A stretch of 64,000 bases of DNA from Haloflavibacter putidus (GCF_006546625.1 NZ_VIAR01000013.1:1-64000), one strand, 5' to 3'; shown: positions 7,843 through 18,074, counted from the stretch's first letter. Translations and numbers: made by a program. The notes: a model not told the origin generated them from the sequence alone.

Positions 7843-8724
7843 TTATAGTCTAAACTTATAACCTAAGCTAAAATCTATAGGAAACTCGTCGTTGTTATTT
7901 ATGCCAGGGGCAACAATATCATTATACCCCAAGGTCAAAAAGCCGTTTGGCGTAATACGGTATGCTAAGCCTATACCTAATCCTACCGGAAATTCTAAAG
8001 ACGCTTCTGTGTTGCTTTCCGAAGAGAAAACACTGCCGTCATCATTAAATATTACACGCTCTGAGTCAGAATAAATAAAACTCACCAACTTTGCGTTTAT
8101 AAACGCGCGAAAATCTTTGCCGTTTATTAATCGAAATCTATAATTTAAACCAACCTCAAAAGCAGAATAATCATAATCGTCAGATTCAAAAACATACTCT
8201 GTAGTAATGGCTGCCGAGTGTCGCGTCCAGTTTTCTTCGTCATAAATCTCGAGTTCCGCCCCCATAAACGGATTTTTAGCATTGGTAGGATTAGGCGTAT
8301 AAACAGAGTTTGTTATACCGCCATAAAAACCCAAACGCGTAGAAAGCATACTGCTTTCGTTCTCTACAATCACAAAATCGGGATCGGTAATACTATTATA
8401 CGATTGAATATAAGAAGTTAAGCTACCCAAAGTAAACCGAACGTTTTTCGGGTCCATTGCGGCATCTTTGGTTAAGGCTTCTAAAGTTTTTTTGTATTCT
8501 TTTTGAAAATCACCATCTTTTTTAGTGTTTTTCAATTCCATTATAGTGCCATTTTTCTTGGTAAAATAACGGTATTCTTTATCGATGGTATTCCATAATA
8601 AACTTAAATTACCGTCAACTTCGGTATGCAAAGTATAAGTTTCACCGTTTACCGTATAGTTTTCTTGTGCGTTGATAAATTGTAAGCTTAAAATGCAAAT
8701 CAAAAGGCTAAAAACTTTTTTCAT
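7843..8724 (-). CDS. Exported protein, predicted outer-membrane beta-barrel
   Basis: The 293-residue protein has a signal peptide (cleavage after INAQ) and a short soluble N-terminal part. A C-terminal half rich in alternating aromatic and polar strands follows (GLNYRFRL, AFINAKLVSFIY, GLGIGLAYRI), ending in GYKFRL. That pattern suggests a small outer-membrane barrel. I do not recognise the family. It is convergent with the lipoprotein gene and followed by only one intergenic base. Confidence 0.6.
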   Translation of the reverse strand: MKKVFSLLICILSLQFINAQENYTVNGETYTLHTEVDGNLSLLWNTIDKEYRYFTKKNGTIMELKNTKKDGDFQKEYKKTLEALTKDAAMDPKNVRFTLGSLTSYIQSYNSITDPDFVIVENESSMLSTRLGFYGGITNSVYTPNPTNAKNPFMGAELEIYDEENWTRHSAAITTEYVFESDDYDYSAFEVGLNYRFRLINGKDFRAFINAKLVSFIYSDSERVIFNDDGSVFSSESNTEASLEFPVGLGIGLAYRITPNGFLTLGYNDIVAPGINNNDEFPIDFSLGYKFRL

Positions 8725-8805
8725 AGATAGGAAGTCATTTTTAAAGTATTGTTAAAATTAAACAATTTTATTAATCTTAGAGAATAAGCAAGCAATTTTT
8801 CGGGT

Positions 8806-9927
8806 TTATTTTTTAAAGTTTCTCTCTTTCCAAGTGTAGCCACCAAATAATGCCTTTACGGAAACCGCCGTATTAAAAAACGGATGAAGTGCAGCAACGC
8901 CAATAAATTTACGTAAACTATTTTCTTGTTTAAAAAATTTACCTGCGGTATAAAGTACGATAAAATCTAAGTTTAATTTTATAAAAAATAAGATGAAGAA
9001 AGTTATTGGTTGGGTTAAAAAAAAGATAGCTCCAAAAAAACTAAGAACTAAAAATAGATGCACGGCAAAAATTAGAATCCCTATACTTTTAGGAAGAAAA
9101 TTTTGATAAGCCGAAGTTTTAGAAGCCCATCTAACGCGTTGCCAAAACAATGCTTTCCACGATTGTGGTGCTTGTGTTTTTACAGCAGCTTTCATATTAA
9201 ATAAATAACCAATTGGTTGTTTGTGTTGTTGCATTTTCTCTAACAAAAATATGTCGTCACCACTGGCAATATTTTCATTTTCTTGGTACCCATTTACTTG
9301 TACAAAAGCAGATTTCTCAAACCCCATATTTGCAGCATTGAGTAAAAACGGTTTTTTATTGCCAAAACCACCAAAAGTTGCGGCTTGTAAACTTAAAAAA
9401 TCCAAGTGTTGAAAGTGTTCAAAAAAAGAGTTTGGCGTTGTATATTTTACGGGACCGGCAAGTAACTTTACCGGTTCTCTAAGAAAACCGCTGTTATAAT
9501 ATTGCAACCAATTTTGCGGTAAAATACAATCTGCATCGGTTTGAAGAATATAATTGTGTTTAGCCTTTGTAATTCCTAAATTTAAGGCTTGTTTTTTACC
9601 GCTTTTTTCTGCGCTGCTTTGTAATAAAACGCAATTATTAAGTTGGTATTTTTCTTTGAATTCTTGTGCAATTTTTTCGGAAGCATCTTCAGAATTATCA
9701 TTTACCAAAAGAACTTCAAATCTGTCTTTAGGATAGTTTAGGTTGGCTATACTTTGTAGTAAAGCAGGCAAATTTTCGACTTCATTTCTGTACGGAATGC
9801 AAATGGAAAAGCTTATTTCGGGCGACTTAAACTCGTCACTGGTTTTTGGGAGTTTTTTTATTCCGTAAAGTAACCAAAGCATCAATGCGGCATAAACAAG
9901 GCTTAAAATTATCGAAACATAAATCAT
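8806..9927 (-). CDS. Membrane glycosyltransferase family 2
   Basis: The 373-residue protein has an N-terminal membrane helix (about 3-23) and a GT-A domain. SICIPYRNEVENL binds the nucleotide sugar, TDADC carries the DxD metal motif, GDDIFLLEKM the catalytic acid region, and QRVRW matches the QxxRW motif of processive enzymes. Two or three membrane helices follow near the C-terminus. The acceptor and sugar are unknown. Its start overlaps the stop of the upstream membrane-protein gene by 4 bases, so the two are coupled and probably act on the same envelope glycan or glycolipid. Confidence 0.85.
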   Translation of the reverse strand: MIYVSIILSLVYAALMLWLLYGIKKLPKTSDEFKSPEISFSICIPYRNEVENLPALLQSIANLNYPKDRFEVLLVNDNSEDASEKIAQEFKEKYQLNNCVLLQSSAEKSGKKQALNLGITKAKHNYILQTDADCILPQNWLQYYNSGFLREPVKLLAGPVKYTTPNSFFEHFQHLDFLSLQAATFGGFGNKKPFLLNAANMGFEKSAFVQVNGYQENENIASGDDIFLLEKMQQHKQPIGYLFNMKAAVKTQAPQSWKALFWQRVRWASKTSAYQNFLPKSIGILIFAVHLFLVLSFFGAIFFLTQPITFFILFFIKLNLDFIVLYTAGKFFKQENSLRKFIGVAALHPFFNTAVSVKALFGGYTWKERNFKK

Positions 9928-10877
9928 TTTTGAAATAATTTGTACTGGTATAATTTAGAATTGGCTATAAAAACGCTTCCTAAAACTGCCGGCAAACCAA
10001 AATTAAACAACCACATAATTAGGCTTGCCAAAACCACATTTACTTCGGCTATGCCGTAAAAAGAAAATATAAAAATACCCACACCACCTTTTACAACTGC
10101 GTCTAGTAAAAATATTGTGGGCAAAAAAGAAGCGATAAGATAAACTAAGAATATTGCGCTTAAAATTGGGAAGTAAGCAAGCTCTTCGTTTTCTAACAAA
10201 TACAATAAAAAGAAAAACTGGTGGCTAAAAACCAAATACCGCATTGCCGATAAACCAATTACTTTTAACTTTAAAACCGGCTTTACTTGTAAAAAAGCCT
10301 TTTTTAAACGGAAGAAATAATTCTGGAAAACAGAAAATTGCCAGGTTATAATTCCGACAAGAAAGACAGAAAAAAATAGGAACAAAGCATATTTCCAATT
10401 AAACCAAGTTGCCGAAAAACCTTGGTGAAAAAAGAAATATGCACCAATTAAACCAAATAAAAGCGTGGATAGCAGTTGTGAAAAATTCCCCAGAAGGTTT
10501 AAAAAAACAATACGTTTCCAGTAAGGTTTTTGAAAGAATAAAGATTTTGCTCCATATTCTCCCAGTCTGTTAGGGGTTAAAATACTTATTGCGTGGGCAG
10601 AAAAAACTTGGTTGAAAGCAGTTTTAAAGGCTGTTTTTTGAAAGCTGGAAATAAGTAATTTCCATTTTTTAACTTCCAACAACCAGTTAATGCCGCTTAA
10701 AATAAGTAAGATAAAAACAATTTTAAAACTTAAAATAGAATGTAAGTTTATGTTTTGTGTCACAAGCCCAGCATTCAATTTAAAATAAATATAAATGCAA
10801 ATGCCAATTAGCAGTGCTAATTTTAAAGCCTTAAAAAATATTTGCTGATATTTATGCCTAAGTTTGCGCATACGCAA
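9924..10877 (-). CDS. Lysylphosphatidylglycerol synthase-like (UPF0104) membrane protein
   Basis: The 317-residue protein has about seven or eight membrane segments and the family's [13 protein letters not shown] segment near residues 103-115. It consists of the flippase-like transmembrane part only and lacks the aminoacyl-transfer domain of MprF. Such proteins often accompany glycosyltransferases, as here, where the next gene overlaps by 4 bases. A role in moving or modifying a lipid-linked product is inference. It is divergent from ruvC with only 17 bases between. Confidence 0.8.
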   Translation of the reverse strand: MRMRKLRHKYQQIFFKALKLALLIGICIYIYFKLNAGLVTQNINLHSILSFKIVFILLILSGINWLLEVKKWKLLISSFQKTAFKTAFNQVFSAHAISILTPNRLGEYGAKSLFFQKPYWKRIVFLNLLGNFSQLLSTLLFGLIGAYFFFHQGFSATWFNWKYALFLFFSVFLVGIITWQFSVFQNYFFRLKKAFLQVKPVLKLKVIGLSAMRYLVFSHQFFFLLYLLENEELAYFPILSAIFLVYLIASFLPTIFLLDAVVKGGVGIFIFSFYGIAEVNVVLASLIMWLFNFGLPAVLGSVFIANSKLYQYKLFQK

Positions 10878-10894
10878 AGAAACAACTATTTAAT

Positions 10895-11446
10895 TTGAAT
10901 ACAGAAAAAATCATATTGGGTGTAGATCCGGGAACCACCATTATGGGTTACGGTTTGATTAAGGTGGTAAACAAAAAAATGGAATTTATGCAGCTTAACG
11001 AGCTTATGCTCAAAAAATACAACGATCATTACGTGAAATTAAAACTGATTTTTGAGCGCACAATTGAGTTGATTGACACTTACCATCCAGATGAAATTGC
11101 TATTGAAGCGCCTTTTTTTGGAAAAAACGTGCAATCTATGTTAAAATTAGGTAGGGCGCAAGGCGTAGCAATGGCTGCCGGTTTAAGCAGGGAAATTCCC
11201 GTAACCGAATATTCGCCAAAAAAAATAAAAATGGCCATTACCGGCAATGGTAACGCTAGCAAAGAACAAGTTGCCAGAATGTTGCAAAGCACTTTGAAGT
11301 TAAAAAGCTTGCCTAAAAATTTAGATTCTACAGATGGTTTGGCCGCAGCGGTTTGCCATTTTTACAATCAAGGCAAAATCACAACAGGTAAAAACTATTC
11401 GGGTTGGGCTTCTTTTGTAAAAGACAATCCGAATAAAGTAAAATAA
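10895..11446 (+). CDS. ruvC: Crossover junction endodeoxyribonuclease RuvC
   Basis: RuvC cuts Holliday junctions made during recombinational repair. The 183-residue protein carries the acidic metal-binding residues: Asp11 in GVDPGTT, Glu71 in IEAPFF, and Asp144 and Asp147 in [13 protein letters not shown]. The start is TTG: no in-frame ATG or GTG precedes it in the 40 bases upstream, and the next ATG would remove the first catalytic Asp. No Shine-Dalgarno is visible. The gene is divergent from the glycosyltransferase pair and convergent with the broken ClC gene. Confidence 0.95.
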   Translation: MNTEKIILGVDPGTTIMGYGLIKVVNKKMEFMQLNELMLKKYNDHYVKLKLIFERTIELIDTYHPDEIAIEAPFFGKNVQSMLKLGRAQGVAMAAGLSREIPVTEYSPKKIKMAITGNGNASKEQVARMLQSTLKLKSLPKNLDSTDGLAAAVCHFYNQGKITTGKNYSGWASFVKDNPNKVK

Positions 11447-11766
11447 CAGTAGATCTTAATATAGCAATGTTTTTTCTCTTCTTTTTCTTCAGTATAGCTA
11501 AGCTTTTTCGTGAATATTTTTGAAGCCTTGGAAAAAATTTAGAAAAAGCTTAGTGGTTTTTCGCTGAAAGCGAAAAAATACCTAAGAAAAAGTGTCTTTT
11601 CTTTTGGCTTGGTTTATCCTGAGCTTAAGCCGAAGGGTTTTCTTTGGACGAGCAAAGAAAATGAACTAAACTTCTTAAAAATGCAAGAGGCTTATTACAT
11701 TTATAAAAAGATTAGTTTGAACTTAAGTTAACATTTTTGAGACTTCCGTGCGTTAAAAAAGCTTAT
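11447..11766. other. Convergent intergenic region with three hairpins
   Basis: These 320 bases between ruvC and the ClC gene contain no credible ORF. Three inverted repeats are visible: CTAAGCTTTTTC at 11498-11509 with GAAAAAGCTTAG at 11542-11553; a tight hairpin at 11557-11577 (9-bp stem, 3-base loop); and TTTTCTTTG at 11638-11646 with CAAAGAAAA at 11653-11661. They may end transcription from both sides. The stretch TCCTGAGCTTAAGCCGAAGG near 11618 resembles a common dispersed flavobacterial intergenic word. Confidence 0.6.
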
Positions 11767-13029
11767 TTACGGTTCTAACTGACTACGAATAAAAGGAATT
11801 CTTGGTGCTAAAAAATAGCCTACCAAGCTGGCAAAAAATATCGGGATTAAATATTCGAACCCGGTTAAAGTTCCTAAAAGAATAGTGGTGCTCATTGGCG
11901 TTCTGGTAACACAAGCATTAATTGCCGCCATACAGCTAACAATTATCAAAGAAGGATTTACGCCCGGAAAAAAGTTTTGTAAAAACAAGCCTAAAGCAGT
12001 TCCTACAAAAAATAACGGAATAATAAATCCGCCGCGCCAACCGGAAGTCACCGTAATGGCAATAGCCAGAATTTTAGCAACACAAATCCAGATTAGAAGT
12101 TGCATAGAAAATTCGCCCAACAATAAATGATTGATTTCATAATGGCTAAAAAAACGGGTTATTGGGTAATGATAAGAGATTACGCCCAGTAAAATTCCTC
12201 CAATAGTGGTATTGATATAAATAGGCGTTTTTAGCTTTTCAAAAGCTTGTTTTAAGGTTTTTGTTACCAAAATAAAAAGCCAACCGGCCATAGCTGCTAT
12301 AGCTGCAAAAAGTACCGCATAAGCAAAATCAAAAGTACTGCTAATTTCGTAAGTTGGTAAATTCTACATCGGGCCTAAACCTAAATGTACAATTAGTGCA
12401 AAAACCAAAAAGCTAAATGAGCTCGCCACAAAGGCCGGAATTATGGCGCGATAATATTCTACCGTGTGTTTGTGGTGCAAAATCTCTAAAGAAAACAAAC
12501 TACCGCCCAGCGGAGCCCCAAATAATGCGGTAAAACCGGAAGCCATTCCGGCAATACTCAGCGAACGCAATTTTTCTCCTTTTAAACGGAATATTTTCCC
12601 CAGCCAGGTTCCGGTAGAACCGGTAACTTGTACCAACGGGGCTTCTGGTCCTAAACTTCCGCCCGAACCAACGCATAAAAGCGAAGACAAAATCATAGAC
12701 GGATTGTTCTTAGGATTTAGCTTTCCTTTATTAAAACGAATGTTGTTTACAATCAAATCCATCTCGCCGGGATCGCCTATAAAATGAATAATCAAACCGG
12801 CCAAAAAACCGGCAGAAGCCATAATAGGAATTACTAACAAGCCTTGAAAAAATTCTACTTTGTAAATTATATAATCTAGAATTATCCAGTAAACTCCGGT
12901 TAGAACGCCTCCAAAAATGCCTAATAATGCCCATAACAAAAACATCCTGCTAAATAAAAACGGCCTGAATTTTACCGGTTTATCTAGCAGGTTGGTATAG
13001 GTTATAAGTTTCTTTTTGTATTTCAACAA
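11767..13029 (-). pseudogene. ClC-family chloride channel/antiporter interrupted by an in-frame TAG
   Basis: One reading frame spans 421 codons and encodes a ClC protein, which moves chloride, usually in exchange for protons. The N-terminal part (221 residues) has GSGGSLGPEAP with gating Glu129, and the C-terminal part has GGWRGGFIIPLFF. The only interruption is TAG at 12364-12366 (codon 222). It lies between LGLGPM and NLPTYEIS, where ClC proteins normally continue. Both sides remain in phase, so this is one nonsense change and not a frameshift. The CBS domains are absent, as in many short ClCs. It could be a recent pseudogene, a sequencing error, or, less likely, readthrough. Confidence 0.85.
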
Positions 13030-15060
13030 TTAGTTTTTTAACAAGCCGGCTCTTTCTAATAAAGCATCCGGATTGGGTTCTTTTCCGCGAAAGCGTTTAT
13101 ACAAAATCATCGGATTTTCGCTACCACCTTTTGATAAAATATTTTCTTTAAATTTTGTAGCTATTTCTTTAGCAAAAATACCTTTTTCCTTAAAGTATGC
13201 ATATGCATCTGCATCTAAAACTTCTGCCCACTTATAAGAGTAATAACCGGCAGAATAACCGCCTTGAAATATGTGCGAAAATGCAGTACTCATACAATTT
13301 TCTGGTATATCTGGATATAGTTTTGTGTTTTCAAAAGCTTTTAATTCGTGCGCTTTTACGTTTGTAATTTCGGTTGGGTCTATTGCGTGCCACGCCATAT
13401 CTAACATGCCGAAACTTAACTGGCGTACGGTTTGTATACCTTCTAAGAAATTGGCAGATTTTTTTATTTTTTCAATCAATTCCATCGGAATTATTTCGCC
13501 GGTTTTGTAATGTTTGGCAAAAAGCTCTAAGGCTTCTTTTTCATAGCACCAATTTTCTAGCAACTGACTTGGTAATTCTACAAAATCCCAATACACCGAA
13601 GGTCCCGATAAACTTGGGTAAGTAGAATTGGCTAAAATGCCGTGAAGCGCGTGGCCAAATTCGTGAAAAAGCGTGGTAACTTCCGTAAAGGTTAATAAAG
13701 AAGGTTTGCTTTTGGTAGGTCTCGTAAAGTTGCAAACGTTAGAAACATGCGGCCGAACATCTTTTCCGTTTTGTTTTTTTTGGTCTTTGTAAATGGTCAT
13801 CCAAGCACCGTTGCGTTTGCCTTCCCGCGGATGAAAATCTGCGTAAAATAAAGCAACAAATTCATTCTTCCGATTATAGATTTCAAAGGTTTTTACCTCT
13901 TCGTGGTATTTGTCGATATTTTCTACTTCCTTAAAAGTGATATCGTATAACTTTTCGGCTACGGTAAAAACACCTTTAATTACGTTTTCTAAAGAAAAAT
14001 AAGGTTTTAGCTGCTCGTCGTCTAACTGAAAACGCTTTTGGCGTAACTTTTCGGAATAAAATGCGCTGTCCCATTTTTGCAGTTCTTCTATGCCGTCTTC
14101 TTCTTTGGCAAAGTCTTGCAATTCTTTAAACTCTTTCTCTGCTGCGGGTTTTGCTTTTTGTAATAAATCTTCTAAAAAGTGGTTTACTTTTTCTGGAGAT
14201 TTTGCCATACGTTCTTCCAGAACAAAATGGGCGTGGGTTTTAAAACCAAGTAAATTGGCACGCTTATGACGTAATTTTGCAATTTGCAATACGTTTTCTT
14301 CGTTGTTGTATTTATTGTCTTGAAAAGCTTTGGCACCAAAAGCAATTGCCATTTTTTTGCGGAGTTTGCGATTTTGCACATATTTCATAAATGGCAAATA
14401 GCTGGGAAAATGCAAGGTAAAAAGATAGCCTTCTTTTTCTTTGCTTTTGGCCAGCTCTGCTGCGGTTTCCAACTCGCTTTCCGGCAAGCCTTTTAAATCG
14501 TTCTTATCACTTACCAATAGCTCAAAATTATTGGTTTCTGCCAAAACGTTTTCGCCAAACGTAAGCGATAATTTTGCGAGCTCTTGGTCTATTTTACGTA
14601 GTTCTTCTTTTTTATCGTCCGGCAGATTAGCGCCGTTTCTACTAAATGCTTTATAGTGTTTATCGAGCAAAGTTTTTTGTTCCTCGGTAAGGTTTAAAGA
14701 ATCTTTTTTCTCGTAAACTTCTTTTACGCGTGCAAATAAGTCTTCGTTTAAAAGCAAATCGTTATTAAAAGCACTTAACCAAGGCGAAACTTCTTGGGCA
14801 ATTTTCTGGATTTCCTCACTGGTTTCGGCAGAATTTATATTAAAAAAAATACCGGCAACCCGACCTAATTTTTCGCCCGAGAATTCTAAAGCTTCAATCG
14901 TATTTTCAAAACTTGGTTTTTCTGGATTGGAGGTAATTTGTTCTATTTCGGCTTTAGCTAAGTTAATAGCTTCTTGTATTGCCGGTTTATAATGTTTGGT
15001 TTCTATTTTAGAAAAAGGTGCCGTATCAAACTCTTGTAATAACGGATTTTGATTGCTCAT
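13030..15060 (-). CDS. M3-family zinc metallopeptidase (peptidyl-dipeptidase Dcp / oligopeptidase type)
   Basis: This 676-residue enzyme should cut short peptides, trimming dipeptides or degrading oligopeptides. The zinc site is HEFGHALHG, with HEFGH at residues 466-470. The C-terminal block FQGGYSAGYYSYKWAEVLDADAY is diagnostic for the Dcp group. The frame opens at 15108, but the ATG at 15060 gives the usual MSNQNPLLQEF start. No clear signal peptide is seen, so it is probably cytoplasmic. The ClC gene begins immediately downstream on the same strand, 1 base after this frame's end coordinate. Confidence 0.9.
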   Translation of the reverse strand: MSNQNPLLQEFDTAPFSKIETKHYKPAIQEAINLAKAEIEQITSNPEKPSFENTIEALEFSGEKLGRVAGIFFNINSAETSEEIQKIAQEVSPWLSAFNNDLLLNEDLFARVKEVYEKKDSLNLTEEQKTLLDKHYKAFSRNGANLPDDKKEELRKIDQELAKLSLTFGENVLAETNNFELLVSDKNDLKGLPESELETAAELAKSKEKEGYLFTLHFPSYLPFMKYVQNRKLRKKMAIAFGAKAFQDNKYNNEENVLQIAKLRHKRANLLGFKTHAHFVLEERMAKSPEKVNHFLEDLLQKAKPAAEKEFKELQDFAKEEDGIEELQKWDSAFYSEKLRQKRFQLDDEQLKPYFSLENVIKGVFTVAEKLYDITFKEVENIDKYHEEVKTFEIYNRKNEFVALFYADFHPREGKRNGAWMTIYKDQKKQNGKDVRPHVSNVCNFTRPTKSKPSLLTFTEVTTLFHEFGHALHGILANSTYPSLSGPSVYWDFVELPSQLLENWCYEKEALELFAKHYKTGEIIPMELIEKIKKSANFLEGIQTVRQLSFGMLDMAWHAIDPTEITNVKAHELKAFENTKLYPDIPENCMSTAFSHIFQGGYSAGYYSYKWAEVLDADAYAYFKEKGIFAKEIATKFKENILSKGGSENPMILYKRFRGKEPNPDALLERAGLLKN

Positions 15061-15826
15061 ATTTTTGTGTTTTTTGGGTAATACCAAAGTAACAATGTAA
15101 TATCGCATTTAAACTCGTTCGTTTTTTATACGACATTACACAATTAAATTGGTAGTACAAATTTACGAAGCTTTTTAGGCTTTGCCATTTTTGCACGCTA
15201 AAATGCCGTTAAAAAATGGTTTTTACTGAAAAAAAAGTTTAGGGAACTAATCCCATCCCCAGCCCTTCCCCGAGGGAAGGGAGCGTGTTCGAAAAAAAAG
15301 AAAATGGTTAATTGGTTAAATGGAAACCCGATAAAAGAATTTGAATTTTCACGCCGAGTTTTAAAATAAATTTCAGTATTGATTTGAAAAGCAATTTAAA
15401 GTCCTTCCCTCAGGGAAGGATATAGGATGGGATGAATAGCATTGAATTCCCATCTCCAGCCCTTCCCTGAGGGAAGGGAGCGTGTTTGAAAAAAAAGAAA
15501 ATGGTTAATTGGTTAAATGGAGAACCGATAAAAGAATTTGAATTTTCACGCCGAGTTTTAAAATAAATTCCAGTATTGATTTGAAAAGCAATTTAAAGTC
15601 CTTCCCTCAGGGAAGGATATAGGATGGGATGAATAGCATTGGATTCCCATCCCCAGCCCTTCCCCGAGGGAGGTAGTAAACTTCTTAAGAAACTAAAAAT
15701 GAATACAAATTGAATAGTTGCAATGAAAATTGATTATCACATCTATCTAGGTGTCAAATCGAGCGCAGTCGAGATTTTCTAAAGCTTGAAACAGTTTTTG
15801 ATTTAAGTTTATTTCAAAAAAGAAAA
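15061..15826. other. Intergenic region, mostly repeat
   Basis: There is no gene in these 766 bases. Most of the stretch is the 197-bp tandem repeat described separately. The flank near 15759-15777 carries TCGAGCGCAGTCGAGATTT, a fragment of a word that recurs near 63330. Confidence 0.7.
15252..15672. repeat. 197-bp direct tandem repeat, two full copies and a partial third
   Basis: Units run 15252-15448 and 15449-15645, and a third begins at 15646 and breaks off after about 26 bases. The copies differ at only a handful of positions. Each unit contains two near-palindromes, one of type CCCTTCCC(C/T)GAGGGAAGGG near its start and CCTTCCCTCAGGGAAGG near its end (15403-15419 and 15600-15616). The same 17-base near-palindrome recurs at 29589-29605, which suggests a dispersed family. 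No open reading frame fills the unit. Confidence 0.9.
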
Positions 15827-17323
15827 CTAATACTCAAATTCTTCAATTTCTTTGCTTGGTGCTAAGATGTTGTATGCTTTCCAGATTTGCGAATTGTATG
15901 CTTTTATCTTTTCTAATTTAATGCCTTTGCCGGGTTTTATGGCTTCAAAATCAGCCTGGCTAATGGCTTGATTGTCTATAAAAAGAAACTCTGAAGTAGA
16001 ATGGTTGAGGTTTTCGATTAGAAAATTGAATTTCAATTTTGGTTTGCTGGTAAACCAACCAACTTCTTTATTTTCTTTAAATAAAATATTCCTGTCTAAA
16101 TAGACATAATCCCGTGCCGATTTTTTAATGTATTTTGGTAAATACTTACCCTCTTCATTCTTCTGAAAAATTAAAATACCTTTGGCTTGATCTCTTTTAT
16201 AGTTTATACCAAACAGAAACTTCATGTTCATGCCGGCTGCTTTTTCTCCTTCTAATAAAGCATAATCCATTTTTATAACCGCGTGCGTGTCTGCGCTAAT
16301 GTATAGCGTACCTTGGTATTTTGCGCTACCGCGGTCTGGTTCAAAACCTAAAACGTAAACCATTTCGCCTTTATAACCGCTTACGTCTTTTAAGGTGAAT
16401 TTGTAGCGTTTATAATTTTCGATAAAATCGAAACCAGTAATAGTAAAAAAGGTTTCGCGGTTTTGTTTAAATTCAAAACTTTTGGCTTTGTTTTCGTTTA
16501 AAATAGAGTCGCTGGTGCTTAATTCTATGGCTTCTTTTAATTTTAAAGAATCTTGTAATTTAAAAAGTCCGCTTTTTACTTTAAAGGTTTTATCGCTGTC
16601 TAAATTTGCGGTAAGCGAGTTGAGGGTTTTTTCTAAAATCTTCCCGGATTCTTTGCTTTTTTCTTCGTTGGCCAATTTGGTGGCTTTTTGTAATTGCGTT
16701 TTAAAATTGGCGTCCTTGTCTTTATATAAGTAATAGAAACTTTCAGAATACTGCTCAGAAGGTTTTCCTTTGGAAGCATTGGCTATGCTGTCTACCACTT
16801 CTACAAAGCGATTTTGTTGTTTTTTACTGAGAAAATCGGCTTTTTTTATGTTTACCTCCATATCTTTCATTTCGTAGGTGCCGGAATAGCGTTCAAAAAC
16901 TGCCATTTTCGCTTCCGCGGAAGCGTAATTGTTTTCGGCATTTTCCAAAACTTTCTCCATAAGCTCTTCGGGAATGATTTTACTGCGATCTATCAAGTAA
17001 ACATCTTCTAACTCATCTATTTTTTCTTCCAGATAAATTGCATCTTGGTCGTTAAAATCTTTTACCGCAATCTTTTTAGGAGCGTAACCAAGTGAGTAGA
17101 ATTTCAGGCTGTCTGTTGGAGTTGCTTTTTCTGTGTTGATGCTGAATTTACCTTCGGTATTGCTAATAACCCCATAGTTTTTACCCAGCGTAATTTCTGC
17201 AAAGGGAATAGGTTCTTGCGTCGATTTGCTAAAAATACTGCCGGAAAAATTTTGCGCCGCAAGCGAAAAAGAAGCGCCAAATAGCAAAATGCCTGCAAAT
17301 AGCAGGAAAAATAATTTTTTCAT
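15827..17323 (-). CDS. Exported CarboxypepD_reg-like domain protein
   Basis: ATG 17323 gives a signal peptide (MKKLFFLLFAGILLFG to SLAAQ) and a 498-residue product; the 20 upstream residues of the open frame are not used. Residues about 24-105 form a carboxypeptidase-regulatory-like beta-sandwich (FSGSIFSKSTQEPIPFAEITL). The rest is a long uncharacterised region containing a YISADTHAVIKMDYALLEG segment. Such proteins are common in Bacteroidota and are probably periplasmic or outer-membrane associated. Function unknown. Confidence 0.75.
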   Translation of the reverse strand: MKKLFFLLFAGILLFGASFSLAAQNFSGSIFSKSTQEPIPFAEITLGKNYGVISNTEGKFSINTEKATPTDSLKFYSLGYAPKKIAVKDFNDQDAIYLEEKIDELEDVYLIDRSKIIPEELMEKVLENAENNYASAEAKMAVFERYSGTYEMKDMEVNIKKADFLSKKQQNRFVEVVDSIANASKGKPSEQYSESFYYLYKDKDANFKTQLQKATKLANEEKSKESGKILEKTLNSLTANLDSDKTFKVKSGLFKLQDSLKLKEAIELSTSDSILNENKAKSFEFKQNRETFFTITGFDFIENYKRYKFTLKDVSGYKGEMVYVLGFEPDRGSAKYQGTLYISADTHAVIKMDYALLEGEKAAGMNMKFLFGINYKRDQAKGILIFQKNEEGKYLPKYIKKSARDYVYLDRNILFKENKEVGWFTSKPKLKFNFLIENLNHSTSEFLFIDNQAISQADFEAIKPGKGIKLEKIKAYNSQIWKAYNILAPSKEIEEFEY

Positions 17324-17451
17324 GGTAGTTGGTTTCTTATAAGACGAGAAAGAAGAAAAGTTGTTACAATTTCTAAAAGGCAACTGCGTCTATTCTATTA
17401 AAACCTGTTCCTTTTTTTTTAGGAAAATATCGGTATTTTAAAAACAAATCA

Positions 17452-17937
17452 CTACTTTTTCATCTCTTCCGCACCTTTTATAACCTTATCTTTTAAACTT
17501 TCTTTATAGGCTATAATTTTATCTTGTACCGCTTTATCGGAAGCGCCGATAATTTGGGCAGCCAGAATACCGGCATTTTTAGCGCCGTCTAAAGCTACCG
17601 TAGCAACCGGAACGCCACCCGGCATTTGTAAAATAGACAAAACAGAGTCCCAACCATCTATAGAATTACGCGATTTTACCGGAACGCCAATAACCGGTAA
17701 TGGCGAAAGCGAAGCTATCATTCCCGGCAAATGTGCGGCGCCACCGGCTCCGGCAATAATTACTTTTAAACCGCGCTGATGGGCGTTTTTGCCATAATCA
17801 AATAGTTTGTCGGGCGTGCGGTGAGCAGAAACAATATCTACTTCTACCGTAATGCCAAAGTCTTTTAAAACCTCTATCGCGTCTTGCATAACAGGAAGAT
17901 CGCTAGTGCTTCCCATAATAATTCCTACTTTATTCAT
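17452..17937 (-). CDS. purE: N5-carboxyaminoimidazole ribonucleotide mutase PurE
   Basis: PurE moves the carboxyl group of N5-CAIR to give CAIR in purine synthesis. The 161-residue protein has the class I signature: MGSTSDLPVM at residues 9-18, SAHRTPDKLF near 40, and the glycine-rich AGAGGAAHLPGM near 64-75. It follows purK on the same strand, 137 bases downstream, and works directly after it in the pathway. Confidence 0.96.
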   Translation of the reverse strand: MNKVGIIMGSTSDLPVMQDAIEVLKDFGITVEVDIVSAHRTPDKLFDYGKNAHQRGLKVIIAGAGGAAHLPGMIASLSPLPVIGVPVKSRNSIDGWDSVLSILQMPGGVPVATVALDGAKNAGILAAQIIGASDKAVQDKIIAYKESLKDKVIKGAEEMKK

Positions 17938-18074
17938 GTCTTATTTTATTTTTTTATTTCTGCCAACGGCCAACTGAACACGGCTTTCGTTTCGATACAA
18001 AATTCTTTAGAATTTCACTCAACGCCCGCTATCATTTAAATGTTTACTAACTACTCAATATTCAATACTCAATA

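Noticed and set aside
11767-13029. Two separate half-length channel genes (11767-12291 and 12364-13029)
   Set aside because: They are the two ends of one ClC reading frame in the same phase, split by one TAG. No start signal is seen for the second half.
15252-15672. CRISPR array
   Set aside because: The repeats are 197 bp with no unique spacers and no cas genes.
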